Source of the DNA: DLKC01 sp002478885
GTDB lineage: Bacteria; Bacteroidota; Bacteroidia; Chitinophagales; Chitinophagaceae
Assembly: GCA_046329585.1 (NCBI GenBank)
Contig: JAXLUI010000003.1
Location: forward strand, 434,001 to 498,000
Length of the DNA stretch: 64,000 nucleotides
Direction: 5' to 3'
Shown: piece by piece, positions 53,723 to 63,170 of the stretch
Layout of the letters: each line of letters starts with the position of its first letter
How positions within the stretch are numbered: position 1 is the stretch's first letter
The notes under the pieces: generated by a model
The model's database searches: none
What the model saw: the letters and a program-made list of their open reading frames with translations, nothing else
What the model was told of the DNA's origin: nothing
Translations under genes and position numbers: made by a program

Positions 53723-55399
53723 ATGAACAGGCATTACCTCCCGTACCTGCTGCTTTCTTTTATTATTACCAACCCTTCAAAAGCCCAACAAACCAAAACC
53801 GCCCTGTTACAAGGCACGAAATGCATACCCTATTATTCTCGGTTGCTGGATGCCTCTAAAGACGACTACGTGCTGTGTGCAGACTTTAAAACAAATGGCA
53901 CGGGTGTAATCTCAGGCTATACTACCAGCCATGCCAACGGCAGTTCCGATGCATTCATTGCAGCTATTGACTCAAAGGGCAACGCCGTTTGGAGTAAAAT
54001 GTTTGGGGGTGCCGGAGCTGAGCAGATTAATAAAATAAAATCGACTACCGATGGAGGTTTTATCGCGGTGGGTTCAACCGCTTCTTACGGTTCAAACACA
54101 GCTGCATGGCTGGTAAAGTTTGATGTGGGTGGAAACATTCTCTGGAGCCGCACCTACGATGATGCCAACATCTATGGAATTGCCGGCAACAATATTATTC
54201 AAACTACCGATGGCGGATACGCATTCTCCGGCACCTATAGCAATCAGCCCGGCATAGCCGATGCTATGGTAGTAAAAACCGACAGCCTTGGAAAACCACA
54301 GTGGGCTAAACGGTTTAACAGCGGCAGTACAGATGTCTCGTGGGGGCTTATACAATCGGGAAATAACCTGCTTGTTACGGCTTTTGAATACGGCCAGTCT
54401 GCCAGCTATTACGATGGCATCATTATGAAACTGTCGTTGCGAAAAGGTGAGCTGACCTGGAGCCATCGGTTCGATATCGACAACAGGAGTAACAATTTTT
54501 CCGATATCATGAAGACCGCCGCGGGCTTTGCAGTCTACAGCCTCGACGTAGATGATTTCGCAGGCGGCAATGCTGCAACAACAATTATAAACGTTGACGG
54601 AAATGGTAACCCGCAAAGCTTTGTAAAAGTGACCCTTGATAATCCTTACAATCTTGGTCACGGTCAAAACACACTCACCGCTGATGGTGGTCACCTCATT
54701 ACACAATATGGCCTGGGAACACAAAATGACCTGTACATTTTTAAAACAACAAACGCAGGCGGCCTGCAATGGATAAAAAAGGTCTCCGGCACTGGCATGC
54801 GCGCCTGCACATCGGTAAAGCAAATGCCAGATGGCGGTTATGCTATGGCAGGCTTTTCCAACAACAATGCCTATGGTTCCGCAGACAGTATGAATGCCAT
54901 GCTCCTTAGAACCGATAGTAACGGTAATATCCCTGCCTGCGCTTTTGGGACAGATTACGGGCATACCGCCTCACCTTCTTATTATTCAGATACAGCATTT
55001 AAATGGGCGGAAACCGGGGATCTGGTATTTCCGGCCATACCCGTGACGGTTCATTCAGCAGACTTTATTTTTGGCAACAAAAGAATATGCTACTCCTGTA
55101 CCACATCCCCGGTAACAAATACAGTATCCATGGCAGATGCTGTTAGCAGTGAGGCCACAGCTTTATTCGCGGTGTATCCAAACCCTGTTAAGGACAAAAT
55201 CTCATTTCTCCTCAAAGGAATTAATGCTACAAATGGTTCGATTAATATAAGTGATATGTACGGACGTGTTGTGCTTAAAGAGAAACTAACGGGAGCTATG
55301 CCGCAATTCCCAACGACGCAGCTAACTGCAGGCATTTATTCGGCAACACTTGTAACGCTGGCGGGGCAACGGTTCACAACCAAATTTTTAAAAGAGTAG
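53723..55399 (+). CDS. T9SS-sorted beta-propeller-like secreted protein
   Basis: The product is 558 residues with a signal peptide (about 1-21, NPSKAQ). About six repeats of the type TTDGGFIAVGSTASYG, TTDGGYAFSGTYSN, TADGGHLITQYG and MPDGGYAMAGFSNN, each with a VKFDVGGNILWSRTY-like strand, indicate a propeller seen in many Bacteroidota surface proteins. The C-terminal 75 residues are a type IX sorting domain (FAVYPNPVKDKISF, ISDMYGRVVL, LTAGIYSATL). It is secreted to the surface. No enzymatic motif is seen. Function unknown. Confidence 0.9.
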   Translation: MNRHYLPYLLLSFIITNPSKAQQTKTALLQGTKCIPYYSRLLDASKDDYVLCADFKTNGTGVISGYTTSHANGSSDAFIAAIDSKGNAVWSKMFGGAGAEQINKIKSTTDGGFIAVGSTASYGSNTAAWLVKFDVGGNILWSRTYDDANIYGIAGNNIIQTTDGGYAFSGTYSNQPGIADAMVVKTDSLGKPQWAKRFNSGSTDVSWGLIQSGNNLLVTAFEYGQSASYYDGIIMKLSLRKGELTWSHRFDIDNRSNNFSDIMKTAAGFAVYSLDVDDFAGGNAATTIINVDGNGNPQSFVKVTLDNPYNLGHGQNTLTADGGHLITQYGLGTQNDLYIFKTTNAGGLQWIKKVSGTGMRACTSVKQMPDGGYAMAGFSNNNAYGSADSMNAMLLRTDSNGNIPACAFGTDYGHTASPSYYSDTAFKWAETGDLVFPAIPVTVHSADFIFGNKRICYSCTTSPVTNTVSMADAVSSEATALFAVYPNPVKDKISFLLKGINATNGSINISDMYGRVVLKEKLTGAMPQFPTTQLTAGIYSATLVTLAGQRFTTKFLKE

Positions 55400-55418
55400 A
55401 ATGCAATTCAGTAGTTTT

Positions 55419-55457
55419 AAAAGCCATGTGGCTAACTCCACATGGCTTTTATTTTTT
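55419..55457 (+). terminator. Intrinsic terminator after the T9SS propeller gene
   Basis: A perfect 13 bp stem AAAAGCCATGTGG (55419-55431) pairs with 55438-55450 with a 6 nt loop, followed by ATTTTTTT. Confidence 0.92.
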
Positions 55458-55606
55458 TGCCTCTGCTGACTTAAGACCGACGGTACAAGGTTGCGATCCA
55501 GAATCGTTACTCTAGGGCTGGCGCAAGCAAAGCCCAATGCTTACTCCAGAGCCCGTCCTATTCATTTCTTAGTGCTATGCTGTTTTAATAATCCTATCTT
55601 TAAAAC

Positions 55607-56806
55607 ATGAAACAATTGCTACTGCTGGTCATTTGCTTTATTGCCTTTTTAGTGCCGTTCGCACAAAAGAATAATAGAGAAGCATCTTATTTTCCACCGG
55701 CAGGTTTCTGGGCAAAGCTTGATGCATCGAAAGCCGGCGCCGATACAGCCAGGCTAAACGACGCCGTACGTTTTGCCATAGCAAATGAAACAAAGAAGCC
55801 ACGTGACCTGAAAGCTACCCAACAGCTCGATTTTGGAAAAGAACCTTTCAGCGAACCTGTTGGGCCATTGATCGACCGCGGCGACCCTACCGGCTTAGTC
55901 GTTTATAAGGGATACATCATTGCAGAGTGGGGCAACCCATCAGCAGTTGAAATTACGAACAGTGTTACCAAGAGCTTTCTGTCGACGCTTGTGGGCATTG
56001 CCGTAGACCGCGGCCTTATAAAATCGGTAAATGATACCGTGGCAAACTATATGTCGCCGATTGAATTGTACGATCCACTGGCTGTCGGTTCTCCTAAAGT
56101 GATTACACCTTTCGCCGGTGAACATAATATCCGGCTTACCTGGGATGTGATGCTGCGGCAAACCAGTGACTGGGAGGGTACTTTATGGGGCAAGCCAGAC
56201 TGGGCTGATCGCCCGGAAAAGGATTCGAGCAAATGGCTCACCCGGGTCCGTAATAAACCCGGCACAGTCTGGAAATACAATGATGTAAGAGTAAATGCCC
56301 TTGCGCTGGCCGCAACCATAGTATGGCGCAAGCCCTTGCCACAGGTTTTAAAATCAGAGATCATGCAGCCTATCGGTGCAAGCAATAGTTGGCAATGGCA
56401 TGGCTACCACAACTCGTGGATCGTGTTGGACGGGCAGCCGGTGCAAAGTGTAAGCGGAGGCGGGCATTGGGGTGGTGGTATGTTCATTAATGCATATGAC
56501 ATGGCAAGGTTCGGCTTACTCACTTTACATAAAGGCAATTGGAACGGCAAACAGTTGATCTCTGAACAATGGATAAAACAGGCAACTACAGCCACGGCAG
56601 CTAATCCGGGTTATGGCTATATGAACTTTTTTCTGCCTTATAAAGAACAGCTTGCCGATGGTTCACCAGGTTCATTCGTGCATATTGGTAACGGCTCCAA
56701 TATTATTTATGTTGATCCGGCGCGTGACCTGGTGATTGTAGCAAGATGGATACTGGACAATGCAGTTAACGGCCTGGTAAAGCGGGTGCTTGCTTCTGTG
56801 AAATAA
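55607..56806 (+). CDS. Serine hydrolase (6-aminohexanoate-dimer hydrolase/EstB-like), exported
   Basis: The product is 399 residues with a signal peptide (about 1-19, LVPFAQ). The catalytic SxxK is Ser119-Val-Thr-Lys122 in ITNSVTKSFLSTLVG. The second motif is Tyr-Asn-Asp in VWKYNDVRVNAL, and GGGHWGGGMFINAYDMARFG precedes the C-terminal part. This resembles nylon-oligomer hydrolases and EstB-type esterases within the class C beta-lactamase superfamily, acting on amides or esters in the periplasm. It lies just upstream of the RidA/SelA-like locus on the same strand, 192 bp before it. Participation in that pathway is possible but unproven. Confidence 0.87.
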   Translation: MKQLLLLVICFIAFLVPFAQKNNREASYFPPAGFWAKLDASKAGADTARLNDAVRFAIANETKKPRDLKATQQLDFGKEPFSEPVGPLIDRGDPTGLVVYKGYIIAEWGNPSAVEITNSVTKSFLSTLVGIAVDRGLIKSVNDTVANYMSPIELYDPLAVGSPKVITPFAGEHNIRLTWDVMLRQTSDWEGTLWGKPDWADRPEKDSSKWLTRVRNKPGTVWKYNDVRVNALALAATIVWRKPLPQVLKSEIMQPIGASNSWQWHGYHNSWIVLDGQPVQSVSGGGHWGGGMFINAYDMARFGLLTLHKGNWNGKQLISEQWIKQATTATAANPGYGYMNFFLPYKEQLADGSPGSFVHIGNGSNIIYVDPARDLVIVARWILDNAVNGLVKRVLASVK

Positions 56807-56998
56807 CAACAACCGTTGATACGCTACAAATAAAACAGGGACCAGGATGCGATCTCTGCAGAATGCCTCGTCAATGTTGGGCTGTAACTCTTGCAAAACC
56901 ACTGCAAACGATTGCGTAACCATGCATCAGTTTGTTGGTCGCCTTGGTTAATAATTTTAAATTGACACTTCCTTTTTATAACCCGTAAATTTTATACC

Positions 56999-57472
56999 AT
57001 GCAGCAAGAACGCAGATCACTGATCAAACGTCTGTTCGGTTCATTAGTGGCCGTGACAGGCATCGGACTTACCAGCACAGCAAGTGCAAGCACCAGTTCA
57101 ACTGACGAAAAGCAGGCTGGCAATATTGAGTATGACCAGGATATTCCTTTGTTTTCGGGTCACACAATGCTTGGCAATATGGTATTCATTGCCGGCAAGG
57201 GCGCACATTTTGCAGGCGACATTACGTCACATACCGACCACGTGCTTAAGGAGCTCGAAAAGGAACTTATTCTTGCAGGCTCTTCTATGGATAAGGTGTT
57301 GAAAGTTAATGTTTACCTGAACGACATAGCCGATTACAAAGGCATGAACGATGTTTTCAAAGGAAGGTTTGGGCCAAATCCACCGGTGCGCACCACTGTT
57401 GCAGTGGCAAAAGGCGGTGTCCCGGGCGATTCAATGGTGGAAATGGATTGTATCGCTTATATCACGAAGTAA
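56999..57472 (+). CDS. Exported RidA-family protein (Tat signal), enamine/imine deaminase-like
   Basis: The product is 157 residues. The N terminus is a twin-arginine signal (ERRSLIKRLFGSLVAVTGIGL, cleavage near ASA). The RidA (YjgF/YER057c/UK114) domain follows: MVFIAGKGAHFAGDITSHTDHVLKELEKEL, VLKVNVYLNDIADYKGMNDVF and the active-site region PVRTTVAVAKGG with Arg131 and Glu148 at the conserved positions. RidA enzymes hydrolyse reactive enamine/imine products of PLP lyases to ketoacids and ammonia. Bacterial family members are normally cytoplasmic, so the export signal is unusual. It is 55 bp upstream of an exported SelA-like PLP enzyme. Confidence 0.9.
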   Translation: MQQERRSLIKRLFGSLVAVTGIGLTSTASASTSSTDEKQAGNIEYDQDIPLFSGHTMLGNMVFIAGKGAHFAGDITSHTDHVLKELEKELILAGSSMDKVLKVNVYLNDIADYKGMNDVFKGRFGPNPPVRTTVAVAKGGVPGDSMVEMDCIAYITK

Positions 57473-57527
57473 CCCTTTTTTTATTCCGGGTATTTCTATT
57501 TTCTCATTCAACAAGTATCCCTCTATC

Positions 57528-58745
57528 ATGAAACGCAGAGACCTGATCAAAAACCTTTCTATGCTGCCCGTAGCGGGCGCAGCTGGTTCGTTGATTGCCG
57601 CAGAAGTAAAAGCCTCCCCGACGCCGGCAGCAAAGCGTAACCTTTTTAAAGAGCTGGGCATCCGCACATTTATTAATGCGGCGGGCACCTATACTTTCAT
57701 GACCGGCTCTCTTATGCGCGACGAAGTGGTGGAAGCCATACAATACACTTCGCATGAGTTCTGTTTGCTTGATGAAGTGCAGGATAAGGTTGGTGCTAAA
57801 ATCGCTGAGCTGTGCAAAGCTGAATCAGCAGTTGTAACGGCAGGTTGTTTTTCTGCGATCACCCTTGGAACGGCAGGAGTGTTAACCGGCAACAGCCAGG
57901 AAAACGCAGCTAAACTTCCACATTTGGAAGGTACCGGCATGAAGAGCGAAGTGATTATGCAGAAAGGCCATGCGATCGGTTATGCAAATGCTTTATCCAA
58001 CACAGGTTGTAAGGTCGTTGTTATTGAAACAATGGAAGAGGTAGAGAAAGCCATTAACAATAAAACCGCTTTGCTTTGGTTTTTGAATATTCAGTCAGAC
58101 CAGGGTAAGATCACCCACGAGCAATGGGTGGCGCTCGGCAAAAAACACAATATTCCCACCATGATCGACATGGCTGCCGATGTGCCGCCCTTGAGCAATC
58201 TCTGGAAGTTCAACGAAATGGGATTCGATCTCGTTTGTGTTTCCGGTGGCAAGGCTATCCGGGGCCCTCAGAGTGCGGGCATACTTATGGGTAAAAAAGA
58301 GCTGATTGCCGCTGCCCGTTTGTCAATGCCTCCGCGCGGTTCAACCATTGGCCGTGGCATGAAGGTAAATAAGGAAGAGATCATTGGCATGTATGCCGCA
58401 CTCGATCACTATATGCAATACGACCACGATGCGGAATGGAAAGAGTGGGAAGGGCGTGTAGCAACCATCAACAACTCGGTAAAGAACATTGATGGTATAA
58501 AGACCGAGGTAAAGGTACCGACGCTCGGCAATGTTACGCCAACGTTGCACATTACCTGGGACAAAACAAAAATGAAACTCACGTCGAAAGCTTTGCAGGA
58601 AGGCCTGCGCAACGGCGACCCCTCTATCGAAATAGTCAATAACGGCGATGAGCATATTAGCATTACTACCTGGGTAATGAAGAAAGGAGAAGATAAGATC
58701 GTTGCAAAACGATTGAAAGAAGAAATGATGAAAGGAATGGCTTAG
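57528..58745 (+). CDS. Exported SelA/DgaE-like PLP-dependent enzyme (first copy)
   Basis: The product is 405 residues from the ATG at 57528, selected because it begins with a twin-arginine signal (MKRRDLIKNLSMLPVAGAAG). The open frame runs further upstream only through the preceding gene in another frame. The fold-type I core includes LGIRTFINAAGTYTFMTGSLM, VTAGCFSAITLGTAGVL, MIDMAADVPP and the likely Schiff-base Lys242 in VSGGKAIRGPQSAG. These match selenocysteine synthase-like enzymes that act as ammonia-lyases, such as D-glucosaminate-6-phosphate ammonia-lyase DgaE. Substrate unknown. Folded, cofactor-loaded export by Tat is consistent with PLP use in the periplasm. Confidence 0.9.
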   Translation: MKRRDLIKNLSMLPVAGAAGSLIAAEVKASPTPAAKRNLFKELGIRTFINAAGTYTFMTGSLMRDEVVEAIQYTSHEFCLLDEVQDKVGAKIAELCKAESAVVTAGCFSAITLGTAGVLTGNSQENAAKLPHLEGTGMKSEVIMQKGHAIGYANALSNTGCKVVVIETMEEVEKAINNKTALLWFLNIQSDQGKITHEQWVALGKKHNIPTMIDMAADVPPLSNLWKFNEMGFDLVCVSGGKAIRGPQSAGILMGKKELIAAARLSMPPRGSTIGRGMKVNKEEIIGMYAALDHYMQYDHDAEWKEWEGRVATINNSVKNIDGIKTEVKVPTLGNVTPTLHITWDKTKMKLTSKALQEGLRNGDPSIEIVNNGDEHISITTWVMKKGEDKIVAKRLKEEMMKGMA

Positions 58746-58772
58746 CTTGCTGTTTCCGGCAGTGGCACTTCG

Positions 58773-58921
58773 TGGCATCGCCGGTTGTGCACAGTGCCGG
58801 CTTAACCGGAATTACTCTCTTCGGCGTTCTGTTTACAAATTGGTCAATTGTAAACAGTGAATGCTTTTAGCATATTCAGCATTGACCATTCATATTCAGC
58901 TGTACATGTGTGCAACGCAAC
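58773..58921. repeat. Dispersed inverted-repeat pair (degenerate reverse F 58773-58792, F copy 58903-58921)
   Basis: TGGCATCGCCGGTTGTGCAC faces TACATGTGTGCAACGCAAC 110 bp downstream. It fills the gap between the first SelA-like gene and the dehydrogenase. Confidence 0.65.
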
Positions 58922-59005
58922 AACAGCTACATTTATGTTCAACAGCCTGGCTCTGATTGTATCAGCACTTATACTTAATTGAACAAAGATCTATACTGAC
59001 TTCAT

Positions 59006-60739
59006 ATGAAAAAAATTCTTGCGATTGGCATTTGGCTATCATCTGCTGTTTTTTTTACGCAGTGCAAAAGTGAACTTAAAGGAGATGCCGACAATGGCGG
59101 ACTAATGTTGCCCAATGGTTTCGAAGCCCTGGTAGTTGTTGACAGCCTTGGTTCGGCAAGGCACCTGGCTGTGAACGACAATGGCGATATTTATGTTAAG
59201 CTGCGTGCTTCCTATCCTGATGGCAGCAATGTTGCAATGCGCGATGAAGACGGCGATGGTAAAGCCGATGTAATAAAAAAGTTTGGCTTGTATACCGATG
59301 AAATGGGTTACGGAACAGCCATGCGCATTTATAATGGCTACCTCTATTTCAGTTCTACGGGCGATGTGTTCCGCGTTAAATTAAGGCCCGGCGAGTTGCT
59401 ACCCGATACTGCAATGGAACTCATTGTTCATGATGATTACATGCATGACCCGCACGGGGCACAGCATACCGCCAAACCGGTAACTTTTGATGACAAGGGA
59501 AGAATGTATGTGCCCTACGGCGCACCGTCAGATGTGTGCCAGCAATTCGACAGAATTCCTGAATCGCCAGGCCAAAACCCTTGCCCCGAACTGGAAGAGC
59601 ATGGCGGCATCTGGACCTTCGATCCAAACAAAACCAACCAGACAATCAAAGACGGAAAGCGTTACGCAACCGGCATCCGCAGCGCCGTTGCGATGACATG
59701 GAACCCCAATGATAAAACACTTTATATTGTTCAGCATGGCCGCGACGACCTGCATAGAACCTGGCCTGCCTTGTATTCAAGATGGCAAAGCACGTTATTG
59801 CCATCCGAAGAATTCTTAAAAGTTGATGAAGGCGCCGATTGCGGATGGCCCTATTATTATTACGACCAGATGCAGGGTAAACTCTTACTCAACCCTGAAT
59901 ATGGAGGCGATGGAAAGAAAGAGGGCAATGCCGCAAAATATGATCAGCCATTGATTGGTTTCCCAGGTCACTTCGCGCCAAACGATATTTTATTCTACAC
60001 GGGTAACCAGTTTCCTGAACGGTATAAAAATGGTGCGTTCATCGCGTTTCACGGCTCTACCATTCGTGCGCCTTATTCGCAGGGTGGTTATTTTGTAGCA
60101 TTCGTTCCATTCAAAGAAGGTAAGCCATCCGGTCCGTGGGAAGTTTTTGCCGATGGCTTTTCAGGTATGGATACCATCGTTAATACAAGCGACGCAGATG
60201 CCCGCCCGATGGGCCTGGCACAAGGCCCCGACGGTTCCATATATGTCAGCGAGTCACGCAGGGGAAAAATTTGGCGCATTATTTACAAAGGTGATAAAGC
60301 GAAATTTGGCGATGCTGATCTTGCAGCGATGGCAAAAAGAAAAACAACCAGTGCGCATATCAAAGACCCTGATGAAGTAAAAGATAATCTCCAGAAAGGC
60401 GTGGTCTCCGGAGGCGAGCAGCTTTACCAAACCTATTGTGGAGCTTGTCATCTTCAAAATGGCAAAGGCGATGAATCGCGTTTTCCTCCACTTGATAGTT
60501 CTGAATATGTAATGGGCGATAAAGACCGGCTGATAGGGATTTTGCTTAACGGACTTCATGAGCCGATCACCGTAAAAGGCAAGGAATGGAATAGCGTAAT
60601 GCCCAGCCACGGTTTCTTGACCGATGAGCAGCTATCCCTTGTGTTATCTTATGTACGTAAAAATTTTGGGCATAATGCAAGTGAAGTAAGTGTAGCCGAA
60701 GTTACCGCAAAAAGAAGCAAGCCTGCGGTGGCCAAGTAA
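59006..60739 (+). CDS. Glucose/sorbosone dehydrogenase-like propeller fused to cytochrome c, lipoprotein
   Basis: The product is 577 residues. The signal ends in FFTQC, so a lipoprotein. Residues about 30-450 form a beta-propeller of the sorbosone/PQQ sugar dehydrogenase type (GFEALVVVDSLGSARHLAVND, YGTAMRIYNGYLYFSS, WNPNDKTLYIVQHGRDDLHR, GADCGWPYYYY, GPDGSIYVSESRRGKIWRI). Residues about 468-560 are a cytochrome c with heme site Cys478-Gly-Ala-Cys481-His482 and a candidate Met ligand in VMPSHG. It would oxidise a sugar, aldehyde or hydroxyacid and pass electrons to the periplasmic chain. It is followed 20 bp later by the second RidA gene. Confidence 0.9.
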   Translation: MKKILAIGIWLSSAVFFTQCKSELKGDADNGGLMLPNGFEALVVVDSLGSARHLAVNDNGDIYVKLRASYPDGSNVAMRDEDGDGKADVIKKFGLYTDEMGYGTAMRIYNGYLYFSSTGDVFRVKLRPGELLPDTAMELIVHDDYMHDPHGAQHTAKPVTFDDKGRMYVPYGAPSDVCQQFDRIPESPGQNPCPELEEHGGIWTFDPNKTNQTIKDGKRYATGIRSAVAMTWNPNDKTLYIVQHGRDDLHRTWPALYSRWQSTLLPSEEFLKVDEGADCGWPYYYYDQMQGKLLLNPEYGGDGKKEGNAAKYDQPLIGFPGHFAPNDILFYTGNQFPERYKNGAFIAFHGSTIRAPYSQGGYFVAFVPFKEGKPSGPWEVFADGFSGMDTIVNTSDADARPMGLAQGPDGSIYVSESRRGKIWRIIYKGDKAKFGDADLAAMAKRKTTSAHIKDPDEVKDNLQKGVVSGGEQLYQTYCGACHLQNGKGDESRFPPLDSSEYVMGDKDRLIGILLNGLHEPITVKGKEWNSVMPSHGFLTDEQLSLVLSYVRKNFGHNASEVSVAEVTAKRSKPAVAK

Positions 60740-60759
60740 GTCAAATAAAACCAGCGTAT

Positions 60760-61293
60760 ATGAAAAAGCTTTTCCTGTTTATCATCAGCACCTCGTTGCT
60801 GTTTCCCGTAATCGGCGTTGCGCAGCAATCAACCGATCCCGAAGCAAGAATAAAAGAATTGGGTATCCAGTTGATCACACCACGGCCGCCGGTTGCCAAT
60901 TATTTAAAAGCCGTGCAGGTCGGCAATATGGTGTACCTGTCAGGCCATGGGCCTGATAAGCCAGACGGGTCGCTTGTTACAGGCAAAGTAGGAAAAGACG
61001 TCACCGTCGACCAAGCCATCGACGCCGCACGGTTAACCGGCATCTCTTTGTTGTCAACACTCAAAGCGCAAATCGGCGATCTTAATAAAGTAAAACGCAT
61101 CGTAAGAGTTTTCGGAATGGTGAACGCGGTTGACACATTTACACAACATCCAAAAGTAATCAACGGTTGTTCCGATCTTATGGTGCAGGTATTTGGCGAA
61201 AACGGCAAACATGCGCGTTGCGCTGTAGGCATGGGTTCACTGCCTATGAATATATCAGTTGAGATCGAAATGATCGTTGAATTAAAGCAATAA
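60760..61293 (+). CDS. Exported RidA-family protein (Sec signal)
   Basis: The product is 177 residues. A Sec signal peptide (MKKLFLFIISTSLLFPVIGV, cleavage near GVAQ) precedes a RidA domain: MVYLSGHGPDKPDGSLVTGKVG, DAARLTGISLLSTLKAQIGDLNKVKRIVRVFGMVNA and HARCAVGMGSLPMNISVEIEM with Arg153 and Glu168 at the positions needed for imine hydrolysis. The longer insert (LITPRPPVANYLKAV) is typical of the RidA subgroup found beside SelA-like enzymes. It follows the dehydrogenase by 20 bp and precedes the second SelA-like enzyme by 159 bp, so it looks like part of the same transcription unit. Confidence 0.92.
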   Translation: MKKLFLFIISTSLLFPVIGVAQQSTDPEARIKELGIQLITPRPPVANYLKAVQVGNMVYLSGHGPDKPDGSLVTGKVGKDVTVDQAIDAARLTGISLLSTLKAQIGDLNKVKRIVRVFGMVNAVDTFTQHPKVINGCSDLMVQVFGENGKHARCAVGMGSLPMNISVEIEMIVELKQ

Positions 61294-61332
61294 ATTTTCT
61301 GTTGCCAGGCCGCAACGCACGGGTTCAACATC

Positions 61333-61351
61333 GTTGCGTCGCACACTTGTA
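61333..61351 (-). repeat. Dispersed repeat, perfect F core in reverse orientation
   Basis: GTTGCGTCGCACACTTGTA is the exact complement of TACAAGTGTGCGACGCAAC. It sits between the second RidA gene and the second SelA-like gene. Confidence 0.85.
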
Positions 61352-61452
61352 CTGCAGAATCTTAATCCAGTATCAATACCACTATTAAAGTTGTTTTAAT
61401 AACCGGTACCATGTTTGTCGCGCATTGCAAAGCATGGTAGCAAAATTTGCTT

Positions 61453-63081
61453 ATGAAGCGCAGAAACATTTTAAAAGGACTTTCCTTATTGCCATTTGCA
61501 GGTGCAGCCACCGCATTCAAATCATATGCTGCGGCCGATGATAAAAACATTATTGGCGCAGCGGGTGATTTTTTTGATGAACAAAACATCTTTCGCACGA
61601 TTGGCGTAGAGCCAATAATCAATTGCCGCGGAACCTTCACCATCATAGGCGGTTCCATAGAACGGCCCGAAGTGCGTGCCGCCATGGAAGCAGCATCGAA
61701 GAATTTTATTCAGTATGATGAGCTGGCAGATGGCATTCATAAACGGCTGGCAGAAATAACAGGTGCAGAATGGGCCCTCGTTTCAGCAGGTTGTGCAGCA
61801 GGTTTAAAACACGTAACAGCGGCCTGCGTAACCGGCGGCAACCCGGAAAAGCTTACCCGTATTCCCAACCTCGAAGGTTTTGATAAAACAGAAGTGGTGA
61901 TACCATCCTCCTCCAGGAATGTATACGATCATGCGATCAGGAATATTGGAGTGAGGGTTATAACCGTTGATACTTTAGCACAGATGGAAGCCGCATTGAA
62001 CGAGCGCACTGCCATGATCTACCTGATGGCCTTTGATGAGGCGCAGCCTGGTAATGAATTCACACTTGAAAATGTTTCAAAGATTGCCAGGCCAAAAAAT
62101 ATTCCGGTATTGATCGATGCAGCCGCCGAGGTGCTCACCATTCCCAATGTGCATTTGCAGAAGGGTGCAGACATTGTCGCATACAGCGGCGGTAAAGCCA
62201 TCTGCGGGCCGCAATGCGCAGGCCTTGTACTTGGAAAAAAGAATATACTGATGTCTGCCTGGCAGGCAAGTTCTCCACATCATGGACCCGGCCGCGACAA
62301 TAAGGTAGGTCGTGAAGAAATGATGGGCATGCTTGCCGCTGTGGAAGCGTGGACCAAACGCGATCATGCCGCTGAATGGAAAACATGGCTCGGATACCTT
62401 GATAATATTTCCAAAAAACTCACTGCTATTCCCGGGGTTACCGCCTCAGTGTTTGAGCCAACAGAATTATCCAACCGTTCGCCGGTCTTGAACGTTTCCT
62501 GGGACCCTGCAAAATTCAACATCACCGGTGCTGAAATGGCCGAACTTGTCGGCAGAAGCAAACCAAGAATCGCGATTGGCAGTGACGATAAAGACGGGCA
62601 GGCAGCAATTGATATTACCACAGGCCAAATGCAACCGGGCAATGATGTTATTGTTGCCAATCGGTTGTACGAAGTGCTTACTGCCAAACGCAGCCCGAAG
62701 GTTACCACGATGGCTGTCCCAACCGTGAATTTAAGCGGCAGTTGGGAAGCAACCATACAATTCTTTAGCAGCACGAGTAAGCATATGCTTTTTATTGAGC
62801 AGGACGGCAAGTGGATAAAGGGTGCCCACAAAGGAGATTTTACAGTAAGGGAGTTAACCGGAGAAGTAGAAAGCAACACCAGCGTGAAAATGAGAAGCAC
62901 AGAGCGTCGTCCCGGCGATAGCGTGACTTTTATCTTCACTGGAAATATAAGTACTGATACAATTTCAGGCTCGATCTATATGGGAGAATATCGCACCGCT
63001 ACATTCACTGCGAAACGCACCAGTTATAAGATCACGCCGGGTTCCATTACAGTGCCGGGCGGCCCGCCATTGGCGACGTAG
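61453..63081 (+). CDS. Exported SelA/DgaE-like PLP-dependent enzyme with C-terminal beta domain (second copy)
   Basis: The product is 542 residues from the ATG at 61453 with a twin-arginine signal (MKRRNILKGLSLLPFAGAA). The catalytic core parallels the first copy (GVEPIINCRGTFTIIGGSIE, VSAGCAAGLKHVTAACVTGG, VLIDAAAEV, Lys248 in YSGGKAICGPQCAG). Residues about 430-542 are an added beta-rich domain (VNLSGSWEATIQFFSSTSKHML, WIKGAHKGDF, YRTATFTAKR) similar to lipocalin-like tails attached to other exported enzymes. The two copies are diverged, so they probably act on different substrates or steps. The order RidA then SelA-like is repeated. Confidence 0.9.
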   Translation: MKRRNILKGLSLLPFAGAATAFKSYAAADDKNIIGAAGDFFDEQNIFRTIGVEPIINCRGTFTIIGGSIERPEVRAAMEAASKNFIQYDELADGIHKRLAEITGAEWALVSAGCAAGLKHVTAACVTGGNPEKLTRIPNLEGFDKTEVVIPSSSRNVYDHAIRNIGVRVITVDTLAQMEAALNERTAMIYLMAFDEAQPGNEFTLENVSKIARPKNIPVLIDAAAEVLTIPNVHLQKGADIVAYSGGKAICGPQCAGLVLGKKNILMSAWQASSPHHGPGRDNKVGREEMMGMLAAVEAWTKRDHAAEWKTWLGYLDNISKKLTAIPGVTASVFEPTELSNRSPVLNVSWDPAKFNITGAEMAELVGRSKPRIAIGSDDKDGQAAIDITTGQMQPGNDVIVANRLYEVLTAKRSPKVTTMAVPTVNLSGSWEATIQFFSSTSKHMLFIEQDGKWIKGAHKGDFTVRELTGEVESNTSVKMRSTERRPGDSVTFIFTGNISTDTISGSIYMGEYRTATFTAKRTSYKITPGSITVPGGPPLAT

Positions 63082-63170
63082 AGCGGTTACAAATTTATAG
63101 GTTCGCAAGTTGTGCTCCCGGATTAACCTGTGAACCAGTGAATTTATAACAGGTGCATTGGATTCTTGTG

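Noticed and set aside
54092..54964. 290-codon open frame on the - strand
   Set aside because: It lies wholly antisense to the T9SS propeller gene, and its Cys/Val-rich translation mirrors the repeats of that gene.
57351..57527. 59-codon N-terminal extension of the first SelA-like enzyme
   Set aside because: It overlaps the end of the RidA gene in another frame. The internal ATG at 57528 gives a twin-arginine signal exactly at the N terminus.
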